From Chthoniobacteraceae bacterium (GTDB lineage: Bacteria; Verrucomicrobiota; Verrucomicrobiia; Chthoniobacterales; Chthoniobacteraceae): a stretch of 63,035 bases of DNA. The notes beneath the pieces were generated by a model. That model saw only the letters and a program-made list of their open reading frames with translations. It was not told where the DNA came from and ran no database searches. The stretch spans positions 1-63,035 of the forward strand of contig CANIWM010000027.1 in the NCBI GenBank assembly GCA_947471505.1, in the 5' to 3' direction. Within the stretch, counting starts at the first letter, position 1, and each line of letters starts with the position of its first letter. The translations under genes and the position numbers were made by a program. This document shows, in pieces, positions 1 through 12,100 of this stretch.

Positions 1-140
1 AAAAACGGCAGTTGACCCCGTTTTTGAGGCCGAAAAATAGGGTATTTTACTCTGGAAATTGCCAACTGCGGAGCAGTTGAAAATCACTCACCCGTCCAAG
101 GCTCATTTTTCTCTGAAAATCCGTTCAACTGCCGTTTTTA
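1..140. repeat. Terminal direct repeat, left copy; core of an inverted-repeat element
   Basis: Bases 1-140 are identical to 62896-63035. The block starts with AAAAACGGCAGTTGA and ends with TCAACTGCCGTTTTTA, so its ends are inverted repeats of each other. The symmetry continues outside the block: GGTTAAA at 141-147 mirrors TTTAACC at 62888-62894. Inside it a perfect hairpin has a 7-bp stem (CAACTGC at 63-69, GCAGTTG at 73-79) and a GGA loop, so the CAGTTG word occurs four times in alternating orientation. The stop codon of the giant gene to the right (143-145) lies within the mirrored flank. It could be a small non-coding mobile element or REP-like hairpin, or an overlap left by circular assembly. 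Confidence 0.85.
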
Positions 141-142
141 GG

Positions 143-3100
143 TTAAATCACTTCCACGATACGGAAGTTGCCCTTGGTGCCGATAAGGACATTGTCATTC
201 AATGTCTTGCTGAGGGTAATCGACTTCCCGTTGATCCTCGCTTTCACGATGGACTGGGCGACGATTCCGAAGTGACGGTCCGAATCATCGCCTTCGGCCA
301 CTTTCCCAATAACGATTTCCCCGATTGTTGAAATGATGCCGGGGGTCGGGTCGAGCCCGGTGCCGTCGATCCCTGCGAAAATTGGATGGTCGTTTCTGCC
401 GAATCCATCGCCAGTAACATCCGCGACGCCTACTGAAAAGCTGGATGCCTTCCATGAACCGGTAACCATAACCTTACCTACCCGCGCGTCAGAGTTTGTT
501 GCGACGAAGTTGCTGTCGTACCCGATGAGAATCTCGGTATTAAGCACGTCGCCTTTAATCGTGAAGGTGCCCATCCCGACCGATGCCAAGCGACTGCCGT
601 TCAGGACCGATGCTAGGGCGGTGATGACGCTCGGCTTGCCCGGTGTGTCGCTGGTGATGTTGCCGGCCACTTGGACGGTTTTGACTATTCCAGCCGCTAT
701 GATCACCGAATTCGTAACGTTCGCACCAATTTTGACGGTCGAGATGCTGCTCGTAGATTTGACGGCCGCGTTCACAATGGATTGCTTGAGGTTGACCGTG
801 CCGAGCTTCGTCGCAGAAAGGCCCGAACTGGCGAGCGTAGTTCCGCCAGAGACTGGCGCGATGGCTCCGCGCCCCAGAGCAGCAAGGCCCTGAAGCTGCG
901 TGTTGGTGAGAGAACCGCTGCCGACAAAGTCCCCTTCAATGCTGAGCATGTTGAGGGTTCCGGTAACGTTGATGTTCGCGTAGTTCACATCCCCCATCAC
1001 GCTCAAGCTCCCGATATTGCCCGTAATATTGCTCGTGTATATTTCTTCGTTTTCTGGGTCTGGAATCTCTCCATCCGGGGTGCCGAGGCTACCGACGGTA
1101 AGGACTCTGACTGCGGGCTTCTTCGAAATGCCGGCGCCGATATCGATTTTCTGGAGGTTTCCGGTGACTACAACCATTCCTAGGTTGATGCCGGTTGCTT
1201 TGATTTCCCCCACATCCAGGGCACCATTGCCGCCGCCCACTTTCGTAACTCCGAAAATGACATTGCTTCCGGTGATGCGGGTTCCCCCGGCAGTGAGGTC
1301 CGCCGTTTCCAACTCGCCGTCTTCGTTAAAGACGAATATATCGGCGGTGAGTTCTCCGACATTGACGGTGACACTGATGGTGTCGCCGTCCACATCTTCG
1401 TAGGTAGCGCTTCCGCCGTTCGGAGTGATCACAGGGATGGCGTGGAATGCACCGGTGCCGTAGATGACATATGCAGCGCCGGGGTTAGTGAGCGCCGGTC
1501 CGCCGTTGAATGCGCCGATGATGAGGTCCATCTTACCGTCCCCGTTCACATCGCCCGCTCCGCTAAGGCTGCTGCTGGATGCGTCGAAATCCCGGACCCC
1601 AACGTATTTAAAGCCGGTGGTGCCGCGCAGCGAGGCGAGTGAAAGTGTCGGAGCGAAGGCATTCGGGCGCCCAAAAATGAGGTAGCTCGTGCCCGCGCCT
1701 ACACCCTGCTGGCCGACGAGGATGTCGTCGTAACCATCGCCGTTGAAATCACCGACGCCGCTGACGCTCTCGCCTGCGAGGTCGTCGAAGAACTCCCCGA
1801 TGATCTCGAACCCGTTATCACCGTTGAGTGAGGCGAGGCTGATGATGGATGAGAAAGCGGTGCCTTTGCCAAAGATCACGTAGGCCGCGCCCTTCTCCCC
1901 CTCTGATTGGGATGAGGAACCGATGACGATGTCGCCGAAGGTATCGCCATTGATGTCGCCTGCGCCGCTGACGCTGTAGCCGAGTCGGCTCTCGTCGAAT
2001 CCATAAACTCGGAAACCGGTGGGGCCATTCAACGTGGATGCGTTGATGCTGGCTGCAAATGGTGCCGCCTTGCCAAAGAAGACGTAGGCTGCACCGCCGC
2101 TCACCCCGAGACGGACGTTGCCATACGCGCCGATGATGAGGTCGCCTTTGCCATCCCCATTGACGTCGCCAGCGCTACTCACGCTACCGCCAAAGAATCC
2201 GCCTGCCGTTTCGCCGTTGAGCTTGAAGCCGTTGGTGCCGTTGAGCCCGCTGAGGTCCACGCTGGCCGTGAATGGGATGCCTGTGAGGTGGCCGAAGACC
2301 ACGTAGGCCGCGCCGGTCGGCGAGCCAAGGTCATTCGCCGCAGTGCTGATACCGATGATGATGTCGCCCGCGCCGTCGCCGTTCACGTCTCCCGCGCCGC
2401 TGGCGACGTGGGTGCCTTGGTCATTCGTCGTGGAGCCAAAGAGCTTGAAGCCGTTGGTGCCGTCGAGCGTTCGGACGTCGAGTGTAGCGGCGAATGGGGT
2501 CGCTTTTCCAAAGACCACAAACGTTGCTCCCAACCCGTCTGCCTGCGCCTCGCTCACGAGGAGGTCCGCGCGTCCGTCGCCATTCACATCCCCCGCCTTG
2601 CTCACGGTGAGGCCGAGCGAAGCTGAATTGGTTGTGTCGTCGATTCGGAAGCCGTTGGTCCCGTCGAGGCTGGCGAGCGAGAAGTTGCTCGGGAAGCCGC
2701 TGAAATTCCCAAAGACGACGTACGCCCTGCCTGCGCCGCCGTTCGCTCCGATGATGAAGTCATCAATCGTGTCGCCATTGATGTCGCCCGCGCCGCTGAC
2801 ACTTTGCCCGGTGCGATCGCCGTCCGCTTCCCCGTAAATGGTGAAGCCCTTTGTCCCGTCGAGATCGGCCAATTTGACCGTCCCGCGCGGAGGAGCCGCG
2901 ATGGCGAGGAGCTGCACATCATTCCCGTCTCCACCGACGTAGGTGATGTTGAAATGGATCTTTCCCATCACGATGAGCGCGCCTTCCGCGAGGCCTGCAA
3001 AGGTGCCCGTGACCGGGGCGACACCCGGCACATCGAGGATCGTGAGTGGTGCTTTAGGCACACCGCTCAGCGAGTTCGTGAGCGCGAGCGTCCCATTCGT

Positions 3101-6100
3101 CAGATCCACAGTTGCCTGACTTCCGAAGACACCGACGGCCCCAAACACCGGCGTGCTCGCCGAGCCATCGAGGAGGTAAGAAAGGCCGCCGCCCGGCGAG
3201 AACGTCAATTCCGTGGTGAACAGCGAGAGATCTTTCGCAGAGGAAATCGGGGCGGTAATGGTGATCGCTCCCGTGTTGGCATCGCCAATCTGTGTCGTCG
3301 CGGCGATGATTTGGTCCAGTTCCGCATCGGTGAGCCCGAGGGTCCCCGCGCTGTCTGCACCGCCGAGATTTACCGATGTGCTGTTTAACACCTGCCGAAG
3401 GCCCACGATGTTCGTGGTGCGGATGATGGCATCGGCGATACTCATCGAATCGGCATAGATGACGATATTTCCCGAGTAGGTGTTCGTGCCATTAAAGCCG
3501 ACGCGGTTCGTGCCCACGGTGGTGGCAAACGCAGTCGAGTTACTCGCATTCGTAGAGGCTAAAATGGTGATGTCGCTGGAGCCGGGGCTCGTCACGTTCC
3601 CGCCGTTGTAGAGAATGACACCGTAATTATCCGTCGCTGCGCCCGAGGACCCGCCCGCGCCAGTGACGTTGATCCCGCCACCGCCGGAGGTGATGGTGGC
3701 ATTTTGCCCTACATATACGCCCACGGCGTTTGTCCCCGCACCGCCGGCTCCATTCACAAATACCCCGCCCGTCCCGCCGGATGTGACCTGACCGTTGATC
3801 GCCACATACACGCCGATGGAGTTCGAGCCGATACCCGTTCCCGTCACTGACACCATTCCCGCTCCGCCCGATGTGATTGTCCCATCGCTGATCACCATGA
3901 CTCCGTATTCGCCGAGCCCGGTGATATTTACATCCGCACCGGCAGACGTGATCGAGGAGCCTACCTCATCGACCACGACTCCCACGCTGGTGTCCTCACC
4001 ACCGAGTATGCCGCCCGTTCCCTGCACCGTCACCGTGCTTTCATTACCGCCGACGACCATGCCGCCGAACGAGATTTGCACACCGTTCTGAGCCCCGCCC
4101 GTATCATCGCCACCCTTGGCAAGAATCGAGATGTCGCCCGTGCCCGTTACCTGAATCAGGCCGCCATTTGAAAAGAAACCTGTGAAGTTGCCCCCTGTCG
4201 GCGTGAGTTGCTGGTTGGCGCTCAAGGAGATGTTGCCATCCACCGTCGTGATGCTCGCCCCGCTGAGCATCGTGATGTTCCGCGCCGTCATGAGTGAAAT
4301 CGCACCCACACCTGTGGTGGCTAGATCGGACGCGCTGTTGGCGAGTTTGATCTCCTTCACTGCGCTGATCGTCAGGTTTTTGTCCGCACCCATCGTCAGG
4401 GCCGCGTCCAAGGTCACTTTGTCGCTCGTAGTGATCGAAAGGTGGCTCGCAAACGAGAGCGCTTGGCTAACGGTGATCCCGCCAGTAAACGCGTTCCCGA
4501 TTTGCAGCGTGCCGGCAGTGATTCGTCCGAGTTCGGCGCCGGTGAGGCCGAGCGACTCAGCATGGCTGGTCGCCAAATTTCCTCCGGAGAGTCCGAATTG
4601 CGTTCCTTGGCTCAACACATCTTCGCTGCCTAGCTCGATCTCAAAGCCTGAGGTCGTCGTATAGAATGCCGTCGTTCCCGTGCCGCTGGAAATCGTGGCC
4701 GAACCGCCGATAGACGCGCTGTCGGCGTTGATCGTAATCGCGTTATTGTTCCCGGTGGTGATTCGCCCTGCACCATCGGTGCCAACGACGAGCGCAAAGC
4801 CTTGCGAAAAGAAGCCCTTATACGCAGTGATCGTGGTTGCGCCATTGGCCGCACCGATCCGTGCGAGGTTCGAGTTAAAGCCTTGGCCGGAGATGAACAC
4901 CCCTTGGGCCGACGGGCCGGTACCATCTCCACCATCACCGGTCACCGTCACGGTTCCGCTTCCCCCTGCCGTGATCAGACCATCGCCGAAAACCCGGACG
5001 CCGCTCCCTTCACCGAACACCACACTCGAAGCATTACCCGCAGTTCCCGTGACCTGCACGTTCCCGCCAGATGAGGAGATCGATGACGTGAACCGGACGT
5101 CAACGCCAAGGTTCACGTAGGCAACACTCGGGGCCCCCGTATCCTCATCATCCATTTCCCCCGTGCCAACAACCGTGACCGTTCCCGTTCCTCCGGCACT
5201 TACGCTACCATCTGCAAGATAAACTCCGACCGTAGCCCCTCCTACAAACGTCCGTCCGCTAAACCCGGTAACGCTGACGTTTCCGCCGTCGGAGGTGATG
5301 CTCGCCGTTTGGACGTTCACGCCGAAGTTATCCGAGCCGTAGTTCCCAGCGCCGCGCCCCACCACGCTGACCGAACCATTTCCGCCTGCCGTCAAAACAC
5401 CATCGTCGGCAACGATGACGCCGTGGCCCTGTACGGCGGCACCTGCGCCACCGCCCGTGCCAGACACGCTCACATTTCCGCCAGAAGAGGTAATCATGGA
5501 ACCCGCCACTGAAACCGCGCTGATGGCGACGCCGACGTTGCCGTTCCCAGTCGTCATCCCGCCTGTGCCCTCCACGATGACTGTGCCATTACTGCCCGCA
5601 GTGATGACGCCGCCATTAATCACGAAAACCCCGATATTCGACGCCGAAGAGCCTGCCCCGCCGCCTAAACCAGCGACAAAGACATCTGCTCCATTGCTTG
5701 TGATCGATGAGCCCGCGTCTGAAACAGATACACCGAAATTGCCCGCGCCGGCACTCGCTCCGCCAATGCCGCCCACACTGACTCCACTAGGACTTCCTCC
5801 TACACCAATCGTACCATTTCCAGCCAACTCCCCAAAGCCGCCAAGGATGTCGCCACCGTTGCTCACACGCACGCCGATCTGATTGCCCCCCGCACCATCG
5901 CCACCCCGCCCCATTAGCGTGATGGCACCGGCGCCGGTGGCCCGGACGACGGAAGCATTGATGTCGATGCCGATGAAATTGCCGGTGGTCGCCGTGGTCT
6001 GTTGGTTCGCGGAGAGCGCGATCGCGCCATTGGCAATCACGATGCTCGCTCCGCTTGAAATAACGATGTCGCGCGCAGTCGTGAGCGTGACGGACCCCGT

Positions 6101-9100
6101 CCCACTCGTCGCGATGTCTGCACTGGAGTTTGCGAAGGAGATCGTGCCGATCACGTCCGCGCTCAGGCTACGATGCGCCGCAAGCGTGATTGCTCCTGCG
6201 AAAGTGACCGCGCCAAACGGATTCGCGCCGGAGCCGATGGTGAGGCCCGCGTCGAAGTCCGGCAATGCGTTCACCGTCAGCGTATCCGTCTCGTCGCCGC
6301 GATTGATGGTGAGCGAGCCGCTTGGGTTTGCGAAGTTCGTCAGCTCAAACGTCGCACCACTCAGGCGCGAGAGGCCGTTGCCGACGGTGCCGTCGTCGCT
6401 AAACGTGACGGTGTTTGGCCCAGCAGGGAGATTGAAGACCACATCCGTCGCCGTGCCCGTATTCGTGATTGGCTCCAGCCCGGTGTAGCCCACCGTGCCG
6501 AAGTTGCTCATCACCACGCTGCCGTCGTTCGCGTTCGTGTAATTGTAAGTCACCACGCCTTGCGCACCGCCGGTGATGGCGAGCGAGTCGGAGGTTCCCG
6601 CCCCGCCGTTGAAAAAGATGCCGCCACTCGGAATCGCGTCGCCGCCCGAGAGGTCAATCGTGAGCGTGTCGCTCAGTTCGCCGGAGTTAAACGTGATGCG
6701 CCCCGTGACCAATGACATCGGGAGCGTCAGCGTCTTGTTTCCATTGCTCAACGTGCCGCCCGCCGGGGCCGAGATAAATGCCTCGTTCGCGTCGGTGATG
6801 ACCACGTCCGTGCCACTCAGGCTCACGGTGATGTTGTTCAGCTTCCCAGTCGCATCGGTGTCCGAGATCGTCAGGTTTCCACCCGTCAGCGAAGCACCAA
6901 AACCGCCGATGGTCGTCAACGTCACGTCGTTGCCCGTGCCTCCCGTGTAGGAAATCATGAAGAGACTTCCCCCGCTGACGAACGTGCCGCCTTGCGCGAT
7001 GTTCGCGCCTTGCGGGTCTTTGAATGTGCCCGAGATTGCGTCCGTGCTGTCGTTCACGAGGATCGTGAACGTAGTGCCCGCCGTTGGCGTAAATCCGGTG
7101 GCGACGTCGAGCGTGGCGTTGCTGAGCGAAACGGTGCCGGTCACATTCAAACTTGAGGACTGCAGCGCGGGCACCACCGAGGTCGCCCACGTCGGCGAGC
7201 TGACGAGAGTTCCGGTTTTGCCGCCACCCGTCGCGTCAGCCGTTGTGCTGCCCGTTCCCTCGTTGAAATGATAGAGGGCGACCAGCCCAGACTCGTTGCC
7301 CACCAATCCGCTCGCCTTTTCCGCTTGGAGCTGCGCCGGTGTTCGAAGGGTGTTCCAGAAGGAAACTTCATCGATCGAACCGGGGAATTCCCAAGCGACT
7401 GGCGATTTCCCGATGCCCGTCCCCGAGGCGCCCGACGATGCATCTTCCCCAGACGTGGTGAAGACCTGCACGCCGTTCTGATAGACTGTGACTGCGGTGG
7501 AAGACCACGAGACGGACATGAAGTCCAACTGCCCCTGCACCGACGGAATGCCCGTGTCAATGTCGCGCCCCGCGAAGATGTGGTAATTGTGGTCTGATCC
7601 TACCATTAGCGCGCGGTCGTATCCGCCATCATCATTAGAGACCACTGCCGCGAAAGCGCTCACGGTGCCCAGCCGTTTCACCCAGGCCGAAGACGTCAAC
7701 GTCGGAATCGCTGCGGGGCTAATGTCTAGCGTGCTAATCTGCACATATTGCGATGACCCGTCGAAAGTGAGCATATTGCCCGCGTTCCCCAAGTTCGCCG
7801 CCACGCTAAACGTGGATCCCGCCACCATCGAGACGTTGCCGGTATTCAGCGTCGCGCTCGGCGCCACCGTTCCCCCGCTAACAGTCGTCACCGTCCCGTT
7901 CACGGTGCCCGTGCCGCCGAGCGTGCCGCTGGCGCCGACGGAGACAGGCGTGGCGACCGTGTTGCCGTTCACATCGAACACACCGCGCGTGACGGTGACT
8001 GCGCCGAACGTCGCATTCGAGCCGAGGCGTGCGATGTCCGCAGTGCCCGTTTTATCAATGATGAGCGAGCCCTGTGAACCGCTGCCGGGGCCGGTGAAAG
8101 TCGTCGTCGCCGAGCCTACGAGCGCGACTGCGCCATTGCTCACGGTGAAGCCGTCCGTGTCTGTCGAAGTCACATCGCCGGAGACGCGGAGCTGCCGGAG
8201 CCCGCCGCTGCCCGTCAGCGCTCCGAGCGAGGTCAGGAGCAGCGTGTTGCTCACCGCGAGGTTCTGCGAAAGCGTGAGCTGGCCGGTGACGAGGAACACT
8301 TTGAGGTCGTCAATCGTCCCGGCGAAGTTTGACGTGTAGTTCGCGTTGCTATTGCCGAAGACGAGCTTGCCGCCCGTGTTCTGGAAGCGTCCCGCCGTAC
8401 CGGTCAGCGTGCCATCCGTGAGCGTGAAGTCGGCTGGCAGCAGGATGTTTCCGCCCGTCTTGGCCACGTTCACATTCACCAAGATGCCGCTGCCCGTCAG
8501 CGCTTGGTCCGGCGAACCCACAAAGCTCACTTCCGCGTTCGGGCTCGTGTAGCTCGAATCGTTCGCGGTCACATCGCCCCCGACCCGGAGCTGCCGCACG
8601 CCGCCGCCGCCACTCAGCGAGCCGAGCGAGGTCATGAGCAGCGTGTTGCTCACCGCGAGATTCTGCGAAAGCGTGAGCGTCCCAGTGCCGAGGAGCAGTT
8701 TGACGTCGTCCACTGTCCCGCCGAAGTTCGACACGTAGTTCGAGTTGCCCGTGCCGAAGACCAGCTTGCCGCCAAAATTATGGAACCGCCCAGCCGTGCC
8801 CGTCAGCGTCCCGTCCGTGAGCGCGAAGTCTTGGAACAGCGTGATTTCTCCGCCCGTCTTGGCCACGTTCACATTCACCAAGATGCCGCTGCCCGTCAGC
8901 ATTTGGTCCGTCGCGCCCACAAAGCTCACTTCCGCGTTCGGGCTCGTGAAGCTCGCGTCGTTCGCGGTCACATCGCCCCCCACCAAGAGCTGCCGGTTGC
9001 CGCCAGAGCCCGACATCGCGCCGAGCGACGTCAGGAGCAGATCGTCACTCACCGCGAGGTTTTGCGAAAGCGTGAGCTGGCCCACGCCGAGGAACAATTC

Positions 9101-12100
9101 GAGGTCGTCAATCGTGCCGGAGAAGTTCGCGACGAAGTTCGTCGCTCCGCTTCCAAATATCACCCACCCACCACTATTGGTGATCGATCCAGTGCCCGTC
9201 AGTGTCGCGGCATTTGAGAACGTCGCATTCGCCGCCCCATGGTTAAACGCCGCGCTCACGTTGATCGCCGTCGCGTTCGTCGTGAAGCCTGCGGAGGAAA
9301 CTGCCGCTGTGAAGTTCACCGTTTCCGCCGTGGCGGTGAGCAACCCGGTGAGCGTCGTCGCGTTCGTCTGGAAGTTGATCGTATCCGTCCCCGCCTCGCC
9401 ATTGAGCGTCAGCGCCGCGCCGAAGCTCGACCCGAGGCCCTGCACGTTGATCGTGTCGTTGCTGCCGTTGCCCGCATTGAGCGTGAGCGAGCTGCTCGGA
9501 TTCGCAAAGGTCGTCGGTGCGCCAAGCGTGGAGGAGACGATAGTCTTCCCAGTAGGCCCGGCATCGCCGAACGTGATGGTCTTCGCCGTCGCGCCGTAGT
9601 TCAGCGTCGCCGCCGTCACCGTCAGCGCCGAGTCAATGCCCTCGCCGCCTGTGTAGCTGATGGTCGAGTTCCCCGCGATGGCGATGCTGCCGTCCGTCGC
9701 ATTGGTGAAAGTGAACGCTGCGGTCGCAAACGTGCCGCCGCCCGTGAGCACGAGCTTGTCGCCCGCCGCCGTATTCGTGCCGCCGGTGAACGCGATGGCT
9801 TTGCTGAAATTACCGCCGCTGAAATTCACCGTCACCGTATCGTCGCCCGCCAGCGTGTTGAACTGAATGTTCCCGCTAATCGAGGCAAGGGGCACGTCCA
9901 CCGTATAAGCATCCACCTGCGTCGCACCCGCACCCGCGCCGAGCAAGTTGTTCGGGTCGTTCACGCGCACGTTTGTCCCGTTGATCGAAATCGTGAGCGT
10001 GTCGTTCGTCGTGCCGCCGTTGATGTCCGTGACGACGAGATTGCCGCCGGAGAGCGCCACATCGGTTTCGGGTCCCGACAGGAGCACCACGTCATTGCCC
10101 GTGCCGCCCGTGTAAGAGATCGTGTAGTTCTGCCCGTTGATCGCGACCGTCGCGCCTTGCGAGAGGCCGTTGAACGTGCCGCTCACCGCATCGGCTCCGT
10201 CGTTATTGATCAAAATAATCGGCCCACCGCCAGCGGTGGTGCCCGACGTATTCAGCGTCGCATTTCCCAGCGTGACCGTGCCCGTCACATTGAGCTGATC
10301 ATACAGCGAGCCCGCCGTCGCGCCGTTCACCTCGGCGGTAAAAGTCGAGCCGCTCGTGAACGTCACACTGCCCGAGTTCAAGATGCTGGTGCTGCTGCCG
10401 GGCGAAACCGTGCCGCCACTGCTCACCGCCACCGAGCCATTCACCGAGCCCGTGCCGCCCAGCGTGCCCCCGCTGGCCACCGTGACCGCGCTGCCGCTGG
10501 CCAGCGACCCGTTCACGAGCAGCGTGCCCGCGTTGATCGTCGTCGCGCCGACATAATTGCTCGCGCCGGAAAGCGTGAGCGTGCCAGTGCCGACTTTGGT
10601 GAAATTGCCGACGCCTTCATCGACGCTGATCGGGCCGCTGAAGGTCGAGCTGCCGCCATTCACGCCCGCGGTGAACGAGACGTAACCCGCGCCGTTATAG
10701 CCGGTGGTCAGCGTGCCGCTGCCCGTGAGTTTGTCGATGCGGACGTTTGCCTCGGTGCCTATGAACGTGGCCCCGGAGGCGATGTTCAGGTCGGAGAGGT
10801 TGCTCGTCCAAACATCCTGACTGAAGTAGCCGCCGCGCAGTTCGCCGCCCTGCACGTCGATGAGCGCCCCGGCGCCGAGCTCCCAGTTGACGGTCCCGGC
10901 GCTGCCGAAATTGATCCGGCTGCTCCCAGTCTTGAGCAGCGTGCCGGTGCCGGTGAACGTGATGCCGGCCTGCGTGATCATGCCGCTGCTGATCGCGTAC
11001 TCGAGCGTGGCGCCGCTGGCGATCGAGGCGGCCGTCGAGGAGATGGTGCGGTTGGAAAAAGTAAGGACGCCCGCGCTGACGGTCGTCGCGCCCGTGTAGG
11101 TGTTCGCGCCGGAGAGGGTCAGCGTGCCCGTGCCGAGTTTCGTCAGCGCGCCGTTCGTGCCGCTGATGACGGTCGTGATGCTCGTATTCGCCGCGCCCGC
11201 ATTGTGCGTCAGCGTGTTCGCATTGAGATTGATGTTGCCCGCCACGCTGATCGCCGCACCCGCCGGGACGCCGCCCGCGTTCGTCGTATCGAGCGACACG
11301 CTCGCTCCGAGGACCACCGCATTCGAGAACGTCAATGGTCCGCCCGCCGTCGTGAAGTTCGCGTTCAGATTGATGTTCAACCCAGTCCCCGCCGTCAGCG
11401 TGATCGCGTTCGTATTCGTGTGCGAAATCGCCGCGCTCACGGTGATCGCCCCGCTGCTCGCGTTGCCGATTTGCACCGTGCCTGCAGTCACGAAATCCAG
11501 TTCAGCATCCGTCAGCCCGAGCGTGCCTGCGGAGTCCGCTGCACCGAGGTTGATGAGTTGCCCGTTTGTGAGCTGGCGCAGCGTCACCGTGCTGCTGCTG
11601 TTCGCACTCACGGGACCCGAGAAATTCATGCTGTCGGCTATCAGGGTGAGATTGCCGCCGTTGGTGGCTGTGGTGAACGAACCGTCGACTGCTTGGTCGT
11701 TGATTCCGAAGTTACCACTTCCCCCCGTCCCCGCTGTGCCTGTGATTTGCACTGCGCCACCACCCGATGTGAACTTCGACGCACCCCCACCACCTCCGAC
11801 AACAACCCCGTAATGGCTGCCTCCTGTTCCCGTTCCGCCTGTCCCGGTCACCGTCAGCGTGCTGGTTGCGCCGCCGGCAGAAATCGTCCCACCTGCATAC
11901 GCACCAACTCCCATATTGAACAAGGTTGAGCCGCCGCCCCCGCCGAATCCCGTGACCTGCACCGCTCCATTGTTGGAGGTGATCAAACTCCCGGTCCCTT
12001 CGGTAAAAACCCCATGGCTGCCGTTGTTGGGTGCGCTTCCCCCGGTCCCGAGCACCGTGACAGTTCCAGTGCCACCGGCAGTGATGACACCCCCATTGAG

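Noticed and set aside
9239-11929. Long plus-strand open frame (896 codons, Arg/Ala/His-rich) opposite giant 1
   Set aside because: It is antisense to a repetitive GC-rich gene; its composition is the mirror of Gly/Thr-rich codons and no domain is recognisable. Many similar antisense frames occur across both giants.
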